Positions 28,001-36,471 of a stretch of DNA of 64,000 nt are shown here, piece after piece. Made by a program: the position numbers and the translations under genes. The stretch covers positions 62,001 through 126,000 of the forward strand of contig CAYGPZ010000005.1 in assembly GCA_964352025.1 (NCBI GenBank), given 5' to 3'. Origin of the DNA: Hirschia sp964352025. Its GTDB lineage: Bacteria > Pseudomonadota > Alphaproteobacteria > Caulobacterales > Hyphomonadaceae. The notes under the pieces are model-generated. The model was not told the DNA's origin and did no database searches. It was given only the letters and a program-made list of their open reading frames with translations. How positions within the stretch are numbered: position 1 is the first letter of the stretch; the number at the start of each line of letters is the position of its first letter.

Positions 28001-28268
28001 TTTTGGCAAGAATTTCATCCACCGTACATTCACAAACGAAGCCACTTGTATTTGTGGCTCCAACGATATCCGGCGAAAAAAGCAAAGGAACATCAGATCT
28101 TTCAGCAACCAATAACAACGCTTCTGCGACGCTAGTAGGCGGCACATCAAAAGCGAACTTATCCCCATCAGCATATGCTACCTGAATAACAGACAAATAT
28201 GCTGCGGCCCCCAACCACATATGGTTGCTTGGAATCTTTATTTTAACTCTCCTCCCGGACGGCACCAC
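25065..28268 (-). CDS. STN-domain TonB-dependent receptor (signal-transducing type)
   Basis: This protein of about 1067 residues has a signal peptide (WLGAAAYLSVIQVAYA), then an STN domain (FAFDVPPTSVAEALLLVAER) of the kind that contacts FecR-type anti-sigma proteins. A second signal-peptide-like hydrophobic stretch, a TonB box LDTIVVSG, a plug (VRGFGPDFNLVTLNGRQMP) and a long barrel ending YNIGVRAKF follow. The barrel resembles the TIGR01782 group of Caulobacter/Xanthomonas receptors, many of which take up oligosaccharides. Sigma and FecR genes directly upstream indicate cell-surface signalling. The start is uncertain: GTG 28268 is used here, TTG 28310 is the longest option, and a strong GGGAGGAG at 28256-28249 points to a codon near 28241. 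Confidence 0.9.
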   Translation of the reverse strand: MVPSGRRVKIKIPSNHMWLGAAAYLSVIQVAYADGDKFAFDVPPTSVAEALLLVAERSDVPLLFSPDIVGATNTSGFVCECTVDEILAKILDGHELEAHRTDYDVILIRRSIPPHKISGEEELNTSSRKTLMIGAAAAALTLSGQQASAQAEDTVEQVETAVEDTNRTLDTIVVSGIRQSLKDAMDIKRQGQGVVDAISAEDIGKFPDTNLAESLQRITGVSIDRSNNEGNQVTVRGFGPDFNLVTLNGRQMPRSSSLTSDGIPRSFNFRELSSELVSGVEVYKTARADVDSGGIGSAINIKTARPFDYDGFTAFGSAKGVIDRSVENGDEITPEVSGLVSHKFLNDKVGILLALSHSERHSHTDRVGTEGWVRNRNAAAMDTSNIDNGSGTFWVPWTVDLDLLDTERTRQNGQLVLQFAPTDRFTATVDYTAQRFEQVSQMNRQGLWFDAPSGTPDVNGTLVNPIEVTDELNFWAWQYYEKTEGDSFGLNLEWEATDSLSFTLDIHDSTSKSNPDGVNSEHRTNLANGVYELNDDGVPEGVANKLVDFTADFSGDIPTVSVDDSALAGGAYNPANIIPDLFHTFGYQLDNNIQQAKLSGKWKNQGDGALKQLNFGLQNTKYDIKTRQFGTFAFIKTLDLGDLELGFQPVGDALSEFGGASSIYPLVPKYSANEYIALADEQGLFFQAAPSLNGVEEETFATYLSADFESEFNGMTVYANAGVRYEDTKVTSNSVQEGFANLQYNHVTGISVIDDGNPVPLVFDGGYKKFLPNFDLKMDITDKLVGRFSYGKTMTRSSIDKLFPSLSIRRVQPDNVPTAYQGNPNLLPFESDNIDFSLEYYYDDASYVSVGHFQKFVDDFIGERTFNRTIEDVNGNPLTDPSVNADPLLCPAEPIPTPACFNRPDQPELVFETSTPENQNAAEVTGWELNVQHMFGETGFGAIANYTIVDADVEYDVRQIDGNRALTGLSDSANLVGFYDKNGIQARVAYNWRDEFLLKGGNEPTFTEAYGQIDVNASYEVNNHLTVFVEGLNVTNETTRRHGRYREQLLSAEQYGARYNIGVRAKF

Positions 28269-28300
28269 TTCGATTTTTCCAATCAATATATGGTACCTAG

Positions 28301-28310
28301 TTGTAAACAA
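28301..28310. promoter_or_regulatory. Third TTGTATACAA-like site
   Basis: TTGTAAACAA differs from the palindrome at 16812 in one base. It coincides with the furthest possible start of the TonB receptor, so if it is an operator, translation must begin downstream. Confidence 0.3.
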
Positions 28311-28427
28311 ACGGCGGACTATTATCCCCCACCTTTAGATAGGATTTTCTCCATTTTTCTTATAAAATCAAAAAATTAATCGGCCAATACTTCTAATTTA
28401 CGAAAATGATCCCTACAAGCTTACCAG

Positions 28428-29501
28428 TTACCTATTTGTCAAGCGTATGGTTTGATCATCACCATAAACAGCCTGCACCCCAAACCCCTGCCCCAAAGCA
28501 TCTATGAAGGCATCCATTTCCCCTATTGGGAACGCGCCAGCAACCGGCAAAACTTCTAAACTTGGGTCGTCGATCACGATTTCATAATCGATATATCGAT
28601 TATATTCTTCAACAACCTCAATTAACGGATCACTTTCAAATCTCAACATACCCGATCGCCATGCCATTCGACGCTCAACTAGCTCCACAACATTTGTATG
28701 CTCAGTGATTTTTTTTGTAGCACTCTCAAAGACAGTATAACCACCTGAAGAGACCAGAAGGCTTTCAGATAATTTTTCGGGCTCTAAGCTTTCTACACTT
28801 TCAAATTTTTCTGAAATCGCATTTGCAGTAAACTCAACAATCCCCTCTTCAACGAGAAGCTCGACTTTACCTTCCAACGATTTTACCGAAAACACAGTCC
28901 CAATAGCCTTAACAACGGCTCGATTAGTGTGAACGCGGAACGGTCTATTCGGGTCCTTGGCAACGCTAAATACTGCCTCTCCCTTGACGAGATGAACCCT
29001 TCTTTCGTAAGGCGTATATTCAACTGAAACTTCTGTGTTGGTATTCAACATTAGGCTTGACCCGTCGGCCAACTGCACAGTTTCCCGCTGTCCAACATTG
29101 GATGCGTAATAGACGGGCGCACCTTCTACACCATCCGAAGGCAATAAAATACCACTACCTCCACCAACAAAAACTGCCCATGCCAAGCTAGCGGCAACGA
29201 CACCTCCAGCACCCCAGACTTTCCAGTCACGAACAGTATCTACTATCCACCCAAGAAAACTTTCGGAATTTTTCTTGGTATTCTCTATGTCATGAACTGC
29301 TTCACCAACCGTAGAGAGCAAATCACGAACAGCAATAAAGTCAGCAGAAAACGACTCAAAAGCCTGCTTGTTTTCAGGGTGCTCCAGAATCCACTCGCGA
29401 AGGGCACTAATATCTTCTGAGGTCGCTAAACCAGAGTCGATTTTTGCAATCCATGTACAAGCTTCAAGTTCTCGGTCTTCAAATGTCTTACTCAATATCA
29501 T
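28428..29501 (-). CDS. FecR-family anti-sigma factor
   Basis: The 357-residue inner-membrane protein has an N-terminal cytoplasmic DUF4880 domain (ACTWIAKIDSGLATSEDISAL, with PENKQAFESF) and one membrane helix near VWGAGGVVAASLAWAVF. A periplasmic FecR domain follows (VQLADGSSLMLNTNTEVSVEY to PFRVHTNRAVVKAIGTVFSV), and a C-terminal DUF4974/STN-like domain (RFESDPLIEVVEEYNRYI). It should hold or activate the sigma factor encoded just upstream in response to the TonB receptor encoded downstream. ATG 29501 lies eight bases after the sigma stop; a longer frame would overlap the sigma gene. Confidence 0.88.
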   Translation of the reverse strand: MILSKTFEDRELEACTWIAKIDSGLATSEDISALREWILEHPENKQAFESFSADFIAVRDLLSTVGEAVHDIENTKKNSESFLGWIVDTVRDWKVWGAGGVVAASLAWAVFVGGGSGILLPSDGVEGAPVYYASNVGQRETVQLADGSSLMLNTNTEVSVEYTPYERRVHLVKGEAVFSVAKDPNRPFRVHTNRAVVKAIGTVFSVKSLEGKVELLVEEGIVEFTANAISEKFESVESLEPEKLSESLLVSSGGYTVFESATKKITEHTNVVELVERRMAWRSGMLRFESDPLIEVVEEYNRYIDYEIVIDDPSLEVLPVAGAFPIGEMDAFIDALGQGFGVQAVYGDDQTIRLTNR

Positions 29502-29508
29502 TACGCCG

Positions 29509-30108
29509 CTAATCTTCCGTTGAAGAAGGCGCCTCCTCATTGAAACCAATTGCTTTCATGTGTCTTGAAGTTACCAAAAGCGCTTTCGCAATATGCTTCT
29601 CAACAGTACTCGTCGAAATATCCATGTTCTTAGCAATTTCCTTATGAGACAGCCCCTCAAAATGCCTCAAGAAAAAAACTTTCCTACACTTAGGCGGCAG
29701 TACCGCCATTGCCTCATTCAGTGCTTTAAGGCGGTCCCTCTGAAACAATTGTTCCGCCTGCCCCTGCACTTCTTCTGCAACACCTTCATAAACAAAATCC
29801 GCAACTACATCTTCAACGGACCTGTGATTTTTCCTGCTTATATTGAATGAAATATGCCGCGCGACCTTAAACAGATAAGCTTTTCCAAACTCCAGTTTTT
29901 GTCTTTTCTTCGCAGCATAGGCCCTCAAAAACACCTCTTGCGCGATATCATCCACCTCAGCTGTAAACCGGGAGTTGGGCAATAATCGCACAATATAACG
30001 CTTCAATTCAGAAAGAGAATTGAGATATGCAGTTTCTAAATCTTCACCTGTCTCCACGCTAATCCCCTCAGACTGCGCCTGGACATTTACTCCCTTAATG
30101 TTCGTCAC
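29509..30108 (-). CDS. ECF-type RNA polymerase sigma factor
   Basis: This protein of about 199 residues has region 2 (VDDIAQEVFLRAYAAKKRQ, with KAYLFKVARHISFN) and region 4 (LPPKCRKVFFLRHFEGLSH followed by KEIAKNMDISTSTVEKHI). It matches FecI-like iron/carbohydrate signalling sigma factors. The start is unclear. A perfect GGGAGGAG (30118-30111) lies so close to GTG 30108 that initiation there is awkward, and no ATG follows in frame at a normal distance. It forms an operon with the FecR gene and probably the TonB receptor. Confidence 0.88.
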   Translation of the reverse strand: MTNIKGVNVQAQSEGISVETGEDLETAYLNSLSELKRYIVRLLPNSRFTAEVDDIAQEVFLRAYAAKKRQKLEFGKAYLFKVARHISFNISRKNHRSVEDVVADFVYEGVAEEVQGQAEQLFQRDRLKALNEAMAVLPPKCRKVFFLRHFEGLSHKEIAKNMDISTSTVEKHIAKALLVTSRHMKAIGFNEEAPSSTED

Positions 30109-30800
30109 CACTCCTCCCAATCTTTTTCACCTGCATTACCCCAAAGCATTATCTTTATATTTATTTGCTTTGTTGGGTTTGACCGCATCTCTAGACCCCA
30201 GAAACACAGACGGAATACAAGCTCTACTTTTTATTGCCGCGTAAAGATTTCAACGCAACTTAACTTCATTTTATTGCCGTCAACTTCACAACTCCCAGCC
30301 TCGCGACCCTATACTTAAAAAGCTGCCATTCAAAACTGCCGCTTTCACAGGCCCACCAGCCCCCCACCAGATGCTTAAACTCAATCAAATAAATCCTATT
30401 TACTAGCCCAACCCGGCGCAAAACTACGCTGTCCCAGCCAGCAGAACAGAAACCTATTCAACCCTAAAACACCCCAAAACAAATAATCCTCCATATAAAA
30501 TGCAAAAATATTTTAGATCGACAGAAACACCATAGACAAAACTAAGAATTAGCTTTTTATTTCGCTTTCAAACATTGCTAAATTAGCAGCAATCCTCTTA
30601 AGATTTTATCCAGCGAATAGCTCCCACTTCATGTGTTTTTCAACCACCGTCAGTGCAAAGAGAAAGATGGTTGAACGCCCTGTAAAACCGCCCCCTTAAT
30701 TTCAAAGACGCCGGAGACAATCATTGATAGTTGAACTGGCTTGGGACCAATCAATTTTGTCATTTCACACAAGATAAAAACATCAATACGGAGGAAAACG
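30109..30800. other. Long intergenic region between sigma factor and DUF1080 gene
   Basis: This gap of about 690 bases carries divergent promoters and is AT-rich at 30480-30600. I see no RNA gene, no convincing small protein and no match to either palindrome family found elsewhere in the window. Confidence 0.5.
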
Positions 30801-31550
30801 ATGAAACGATTTACTGGATTAGTGACGCTAGTTTTAGCAGCAGGTTGCAGCGTGACAGCTGCGCCAACAAATGGCCCAACAAAAAAGCAAATCAGTTACG
30901 AAGATTTGTGGGATGGGCAGACATTTGAAGGTTGGAATTTTGTCGATGGTTCACCAGCCAGCTCAGACAGATGGGTTATCTCGGATGGAGAACTCAATTC
31001 AATAAAATCAGTTGAAAAGCTCGAGAAAGACTCTCAAAGCCTATTCACAGATCAATCTTATTCGAATTTTGAATTAGCTTTTGAATTTAAGAGTGAAGAA
31101 GGTGCCAATAGCGGTGTTAAATACCTCGCTATCCCTGGCGAAAAATCGCTACTTGAATATCAAATCGTGCAGCCCGAAGCAGATGGCTCAACATCAAACC
31201 GAGGATTGGGTTCGATTTTTGACATTGCCTCGCCAAAACAACCAGCCGAGCTTTCGCAGACGGGAACAGACAACAAAAAGAACGGATGGAATACAGGTAA
31301 AATTTCGGTTCAAGGCCCCATCGTACAACACTGGCTAAACGGAGAAAAAATTCTTGAAGTTGATCGGTGCAGCGCTGACTATGACCAAAGAGTGTCACAA
31401 AGTCTGTTCAAAGATGAAGTAGATTTTGGAAAAAGATCGTCCGGCACAATTATGCTGCAATACAATGATGGCGGCGTAGCATTTCGCAACATCAAAATCA
31501 AAGATCTGGGAATCGATACATCTACTAACGAGACATGCTTGATTAAGTAG
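30801..31550 (+). CDS. DUF1080 (3-keto-disaccharide hydrolase-like) lipoprotein
   Basis: The 249-residue protein has a signal peptide with lipobox LAAGC near residue 16. The rest is a single concanavalin-like beta-sandwich: YEDLWDGQTFEGWNFVDG, FELAFEFKSEEGANSGVKYL, EYQIVQPEADG, WNTGKISVQGPIVQHWLNGE and the C-terminal GTIMLQYNDGGVAFRNIKIK. This is PF06439, whose members include 3-keto-glucoside hydrolases. The likely role is in periplasmic sugar breakdown. GGAGG precedes ATG 30801 at eight bases, which rules out the longer upstream extension. Confidence 0.88.
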   Translation: MKRFTGLVTLVLAAGCSVTAAPTNGPTKKQISYEDLWDGQTFEGWNFVDGSPASSDRWVISDGELNSIKSVEKLEKDSQSLFTDQSYSNFELAFEFKSEEGANSGVKYLAIPGEKSLLEYQIVQPEADGSTSNRGLGSIFDIASPKQPAELSQTGTDNKKNGWNTGKISVQGPIVQHWLNGEKILEVDRCSADYDQRVSQSLFKDEVDFGKRSSGTIMLQYNDGGVAFRNIKIKDLGIDTSTNETCLIK

Positions 31551-31560
31551 CCTCTACAGA

Positions 31561-31598
31561 AAAAGGGCGCGCTGTATAAAATTACAGCGCGCCCTTTT
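31561..31598. terminator. Bidirectional rho-independent terminator
   Basis: AAAAGGGCGCGCTGTA and TACAGCGCGCCCTTTT form a perfect 16-base stem with a six-base loop. It lies between two convergent genes, and the T/A flanks suit termination in both directions. Confidence 0.93.
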
Positions 31599-31612
31599 CA
31601 ATTCAATCGACT

Positions 31613-32941
31613 TTACTCAGAAGCACTATCTTCAGAATCGTCGTGCTTAATTCCATAAACAGCGTCACGAATCTGCTTATGCAACGCTCCATCGTATGGC
31701 AGTCTTTGCGTCATGATGACGACAGCAAGATCATTCACCGGGTCAACCCAGAAATTTGTTCCAGCTGCGCCGCCCCAACGAAATTCACCGACATACCCAA
31801 AATGATCTTCATCACTTTTGGGTGGGTTTAAGCGAACTGTAAAACCAATCCCAAACCCTCGTTCTCCAAGAAACGATGTATCCTTAAGGTCTGATGGCAA
31901 GTGGTCATCACTCATCAAACGTACGGTTTCAGGCTTCAAGATACGATTTCCATTCAGCTCACCATCATTGAGGAGCATAAGCGCAAACTGAGCATAATCA
32001 TCAATAGTAGATGCTAGCCCCAAACTACCCGGCTTTAGATTGTGTGGCTTGCGGTGCAAATCATTCGTGAACTCATCGGTATTCTTTTCCAGAACCCCGT
32101 CTTCGTTCATTGTATAAATTGTAGCGAGACGGTCCTGCTTGGCCTCTGGGACGTAATAGCTAGTATCTTTCATACCCAACGGATCAAATAGAACGTCTTG
32201 TAAGAATACCTCAACTGGCTTTCCCGATAAGCGCTCAATCATCAAAGATTGCATATCCACTGCCCATGAATAACGCCATTGCGTACCCGGTTGGAAGAGC
32301 AATGGAAGCCCACCACCAGCTTGCGCCATTTCATCTAGTGTATTTTCAATACCAATTTCAGTTTCTGTACCGAAAATTTCGCTTCCAGTATCAGGTCCAC
32401 CCCAAAAACTCTCAGGAATTCCAGCTGTATGGCGCAGCATATCTAAAACCGTTATCGGCTTTTTAGCATCCTCAAAAATCGGGTTTCCATCATCATCTTC
32501 ACCCACATAAACTTTTGCCTGCTTGAATTCAGGCAAGTGTTTGGAGATTGGATCATCAAGCTCAAACTTGTCCTGCTCATAAAGCGTCATCAACGCTACG
32601 CTGACAACAGGTTTAGTCATTGAATAGATGCTGTGAAGGGAGTCACGCTGAAACGGTGTTTTGTTTTCTATATCTGCATAGCCAACATCACCATAGTAAG
32701 TTTCCTGTCCCTTCTCGTGAACGAGAACAGAATAACCAGCGACATGACCATCTTTGACAAAGCTCGCAATCACCTCGTCCATTAAAGCGGCATCAGTAAA
32801 CGGTGCTGAAGTAACAGCTTCTTCGACCGCTGGTGCTTTTTCCAATACTTCAGCGACGATTGGTTCCGCCGAATCTTGCTGTGGCAGCAAAGCACACGCC
32901 GAAGTCGCTATTGCAGCCAGCGGCAAAGTTAGTAATCTCAT
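31613..32941 (-). CDS. Serine hydrolase, class C beta-lactamase / EstB esterase family
   Basis: The 442-residue exported protein has a signal peptide with a TSAC lipobox-like site. The SxxK nucleophile motif is SMTK in YSMTKPVVSVALMTLYE near residue 105, the YxN-equivalent tyrosine is in QWRYSWAVDMQS, and LRHTAGIPESFWGG and GSLGLASTIDDYAQF are typical family segments. Related enzymes are esterases or peptidases rather than true beta-lactamases. ATG 32941 is chosen because GGAGG lies five bases before it; in-frame ATGs at 32944 and 32953 are too close to or ahead of the SD. Confidence 0.88.
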   Translation of the reverse strand: MRLLTLPLAAIATSACALLPQQDSAEPIVAEVLEKAPAVEEAVTSAPFTDAALMDEVIASFVKDGHVAGYSVLVHEKGQETYYGDVGYADIENKTPFQRDSLHSIYSMTKPVVSVALMTLYEQDKFELDDPISKHLPEFKQAKVYVGEDDDGNPIFEDAKKPITVLDMLRHTAGIPESFWGGPDTGSEIFGTETEIGIENTLDEMAQAGGGLPLLFQPGTQWRYSWAVDMQSLMIERLSGKPVEVFLQDVLFDPLGMKDTSYYVPEAKQDRLATIYTMNEDGVLEKNTDEFTNDLHRKPHNLKPGSLGLASTIDDYAQFALMLLNDGELNGNRILKPETVRLMSDDHLPSDLKDTSFLGERGFGIGFTVRLNPPKSDEDHFGYVGEFRWGGAAGTNFWVDPVNDLAVVIMTQRLPYDGALHKQIRDAVYGIKHDDSEDSASE

Positions 32942-33059
32942 CATTCCCTCCATTATTATAAGCCTATCTGGGCCTAAGTCGTTCGAGATTTTCAGGTCCC
33001 AAAAGCTCAGAATATTCTCTTATTCCGATTATTTCTGAATAGTTTTTAATTGTATAAAT

Positions 33060-34508
33060 TTAGTCACTTAAAGGCGATAACCGATACACTGAGCTTGGAC
33101 CAAATGTATCATCATTCATCACAACAAAAATCTCGCCTTTTTTGTTGATTGTTACGTCACGAACGCGTCCTATTCCCTTTATCAAAATCTCATCTTCGGC
33201 AACTTTTCCGTCGACAAAACGCACGCGGTGCAACTCTTGAGATTGAAGGCCTGAGATAAGTATATCCCCTTCCCATTCAGGAAACGCATCAGTTTGTACA
33301 GAGGTTATTCCAGCTGTTGCAATAGACGGCACCCAATAGATTAAGGGCTGTTCCATGCCTTCCTTCGCAGTAGATGCCGTCATCGGTGTACCGTCATAAT
33401 TCATACCGTGAGTGATGAATGGCCATCCATAATTTTTCCCAATCTCAGGACGATTAATTTCGTCTCCGCCTCTAGGGCCATGTTCGGAAATATATAGCGC
33501 ACCATCAGGGCCGCCGACCGTTAAACCTTGCGGGTTTCGATGGCCATAAGAAAAGATCGATGGATACGCATTTTCAACATCGACAAATGGGTTGTCTTCA
33601 GGAATGCGCCCATCATCATGTAGTCTGTGAATTTTGCCACTCGGCCATGACAAGTCCTGAGCATTTTCTTGCTCTCCTCGATCACCGACCGAGAAAAACA
33701 CATAACCATCTAGGAATTCGAGACGTGAACCAAAGTGATATTCTTTATTCGTTTCGTGCTCAGGCTTTGATTGGAAAATTATCTCTTCATCTTCCCAACA
33801 CCCATTTTTAATACGTCCACGCGCAATGCGTGTCATGCCGACGGAATCATCGCTCTCAGCAGGTGCTGAATAGGCAATATAAATCCAACCATTTTCTTCA
33901 TAATTAGGATGCAGTTTAGCATCCATCATCCCGCCCTGAATTTTATGCCAAACTTCAGGCGTTTTCTTGATTTTTTTGACTTTTCTATCCTTAGAAACAA
34001 GCAAGAGCGGACCTTTGCGGTCTGTCGCTAAAAAAGATCCATCAGGTAGAAATTCTAGACCCCAAATTTCTTCTTCTGATTTAAGCGCTAGTTCTAACTT
34101 AAAATCCAGATGCTGGGATTTATAAATGCGGTCGGGCGAAAACTTGATCTTCTTTTCAGCTCTATTTTTAGCGAGAGCCTTCTCCTCAGCGATATAAATC
34201 ACGAGAGAACGGATAGTGTCTTCTGACAATATGTCAGAAAAGCCTGGCATTTCTTTTTCTGGATACCCGACAGAAATCGACGCCATGACTTCGTCGTCTG
34301 TTTTACCGTTTGTCCAGACGTCATCAATGAGTGAAGGACCAATTCCGCCTTCTAAGGTGTTACCATGGCAAGCGCCACAATTGTCCTGATAAACTTGTTT
34401 CGCAACACCTTCACCACTTGCCGCCTGCGCATTAGCAGGCAAACAAAAAGACGAAGTCGGCAAAGCAATTGCCAACAGAGCAGTTATTGAACGCGCTTTG
34501 TTTTTCAT
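33060..34508 (-). CDS. Exported PQQ-dependent aldose sugar dehydrogenase with cytochrome c domain
   Basis: The 482-residue periplasmic protein has a signal peptide (LPANAQA), then a cytochrome c domain with heme motif CGACH near residue 45. A six-bladed soluble glucose dehydrogenase-like (GDH-B/Asd) propeller follows: IWGLEFLPDGSFLATDRKG, GMMDAKLHPNYEENGWIYIA, FGSRLEFLDGYVFFSVGDRG and SYGHRNPQGLTVGGPDGALY, then SEHGPRGGDEINRPEIGKNYGW in two overlapping parts. It should oxidise free aldoses to lactones and pass electrons through its own heme. ATG 34508 follows GAGGGGA at six bases. It could feed the exported gluconolactonase at 56.3 kb. Confidence 0.87.
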   Translation of the reverse strand: MKNKARSITALLAIALPTSSFCLPANAQAASGEGVAKQVYQDNCGACHGNTLEGGIGPSLIDDVWTNGKTDDEVMASISVGYPEKEMPGFSDILSEDTIRSLVIYIAEEKALAKNRAEKKIKFSPDRIYKSQHLDFKLELALKSEEEIWGLEFLPDGSFLATDRKGPLLLVSKDRKVKKIKKTPEVWHKIQGGMMDAKLHPNYEENGWIYIAYSAPAESDDSVGMTRIARGRIKNGCWEDEEIIFQSKPEHETNKEYHFGSRLEFLDGYVFFSVGDRGEQENAQDLSWPSGKIHRLHDDGRIPEDNPFVDVENAYPSIFSYGHRNPQGLTVGGPDGALYISEHGPRGGDEINRPEIGKNYGWPFITHGMNYDGTPMTASTAKEGMEQPLIYWVPSIATAGITSVQTDAFPEWEGDILISGLQSQELHRVRFVDGKVAEDEILIKGIGRVRDVTINKKGEIFVVMNDDTFGPSSVYRLSPLSD

Positions 34509-34789
34509 AAAAATTCCCCTCTGGGAAAATATCAAACGCCATAAAAACATCAGCAAAAGTCTAATCAACTTCGCGTAACTACGAAGACAAAAAACCTACA
34601 CTGATTTGTTTGATAATCCCGTGTTTTTTCTATTTTCTCACCGACATTAAACAAATGAAGGCTTATTATCCGCTAGCTGCAGTCGAGATTGTGTCCATCA
34701 GATAATAAAAAACACAAGAGAAAAAATGATTGAAGACCAACTTACATTGGTCAATCTACGATTTGCGAAAGCAGTCCGTTAAAAATGAC

Positions 34790-35389
34790 CTAGAGCCAAC
34801 CATTGTCGCGGGCTATTCGGAACGCCTCGATCCTATTTGTGGCATTTAATTTTGAACCAGCTTCATTCAAATAATTGCGGACCGTTCCAACGGATAGGTT
34901 CTGTGCTTCTGCTATCTCTTTGTTTGTTTTACCCTGCTCGACCAAGCGCAATAATCGACGGTCCCGATCGATTAGAGGGTCTTCTACTAACTCGTCATCT
35001 ATATCAGCATCAATAAATACGGTTTCCCCAGCTGCCACTTTCCGAATTGTATCAGAGAGTATGTCACTTGGTGCATCTTTGAGAATATAGCCTTTTACGC
35101 CACTATTTCTCGCGCGTTTGATATAACCAGGTCGCGCAAAAGTCGTGATGATAATGACGTTCGTTTTTGTCCCCTCTTGAGCCAGACGATCCGCAAGTTC
35201 CAAACCCGTCATTTCGGGCATCTCAATATCACTAATCAAAATATCTGGTTCAAATTTACGAACTAATCGTTGAGCCTGAACTCCATCATCCGCTGTGCCA
35301 ACTATTTCAAAATCTTCCTCAAGCGAAAGCAAGGAGACGAGCGCGCTACGAAGCATAACCTGATCTTCAGCCAAAACTATTCGGATCAT
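34790..35389 (-). CDS. NarL/DesR-type response regulator
   Basis: The 199-residue protein has a receiver domain with the phosphorylatable aspartate in PDILISDIEMPEMTG near residue 54 and the lysine in YILKDAPSD. Its C-terminal LuxR-type helix-turn-helix is read in LVEQGKTNKEIAEAQNLSVG. It overlaps the kinase gene by four bases (ATGA). With the kinase and the ABC genes it forms a layout like Bacillus YvfRSTU/DesKR, so it probably regulates this operon. Confidence 0.93.
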   Translation of the reverse strand: MIRIVLAEDQVMLRSALVSLLSLEEDFEIVGTADDGVQAQRLVRKFEPDILISDIEMPEMTGLELADRLAQEGTKTNVIIITTFARPGYIKRARNSGVKGYILKDAPSDILSDTIRKVAAGETVFIDADIDDELVEDPLIDRDRRLLRLVEQGKTNKEIAEAQNLSVGTVRNYLNEAGSKLNATNRIEAFRIARDNGWL

Positions 35390-36471
35390 GCCGGAATTAC
35401 ACCTCGCAATATCGTTCCTTTGTCGCCCTGAATCGTCAAAAGTCCTCCAAGAGAAGATATGCGTTTCCTAATACTTGTAAGGCCCACTCCGTTTGAGGAC
35501 ACATCACTCTCCTGAATTCCCGAACCATTATCTTCGATACTAAGTGAATGCACGTCATCTTCCGTTTCGAAAATTATTGAAACCTTATCAGCCCCTGAAT
35601 GACGAACAACATTGGTACAAGCCTCTCGAATAACGAGTCCAAGCACGGTATTTTGCTGGCGAGAAAGTTCAGGAACCTGCCCGCCAATTGAAAGAACAAT
35701 ATTGGATGCTTCCAGAACCTTACGAGCTAATGACAATTCTACCGCGACAGTCGTTTCAGTTAGCCCTCGCAAAGTAGAACGCACTTGCGTCAGTGCATCT
35801 CTGCTGGCTGATTGCAATTCTTGCATTTCACATTTAGCGCGCTCAGCGTCTTTATAAATCAGCTTGGAAACCAAGTCACTTTTAAGAGCAACCAACGTCA
35901 ATGTTTGACCAATGACATCATGTAGATCAGCGGCAATCCGTTCGCGTTCAGCTATGGATGCAAGTTGCTTTTCCAAGGCCCTCTCACGTTCAGCTTGCTC
36001 GTATCTTTCATTCTCATGAGAATCCCTGAGACATGAAAGCCAAACCATAACCGCAATCACGATGGTCATTGGAATTTCATAAATGAAGCGCTCTGCAACC
36101 AAAGCAGTGATGACATAAGCCGCTATAACCAAAACCATGGCTATTCCAGCATTGCGACGGTCAAGAATAAAACCAGCCATCGCCGCACCATAGATAAAAT
36201 ACACATTGTGCCCATTCCAGAAAGGCGCGGTAAGCGCACCTAAAACGAGGACAGCTATAATATACCAATGTTTGTGTTCGGCCGATGCAGCGTGTGATTT
36301 AAAATGTAGAGGAATATAGATAACAGCCGATGCAATCGTCGCCAGCAATTCCACTTGGGTTGGTGCCTTTAACAACCATGGAAGAAATAGAAAAACCAAA
36401 TAGATCAACGTAGCAACAGGTTTTTGAAAAATTGGTGTTTTGCTTTTTTTGTTTTGAGCCGTTTCAGTCAT
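35386..36471 (-). CDS. DesK-like sensor histidine kinase
   Basis: The 361-residue kinase has an N-terminal membrane domain with about five helices and no large periplasmic part. A coiled stretch and the HisKA_3 phospho-acceptor box RIAADLHDVIGQTLTLV follow near residue 185. The HATPase domain includes REACTNVVRHSGADKV, EDNGSGI and GVGLTSIRKRI. The architecture suits sensing of membrane state or of the cognate transporter. It overlaps the amidohydrolase stop by one base (TAATG) and the regulator by four. Confidence 0.92.
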   Translation of the reverse strand: MTETAQNKKSKTPIFQKPVATLIYLVFLFLPWLLKAPTQVELLATIASAVIYIPLHFKSHAASAEHKHWYIIAVLVLGALTAPFWNGHNVYFIYGAAMAGFILDRRNAGIAMVLVIAAYVITALVAERFIYEIPMTIVIAVMVWLSCLRDSHENERYEQAERERALEKQLASIAERERIAADLHDVIGQTLTLVALKSDLVSKLIYKDAERAKCEMQELQSASRDALTQVRSTLRGLTETTVAVELSLARKVLEASNIVLSIGGQVPELSRQQNTVLGLVIREACTNVVRHSGADKVSIIFETEDDVHSLSIEDNGSGIQESDVSSNGVGLTSIRKRISSLGGLLTIQGDKGTILRGVIPA

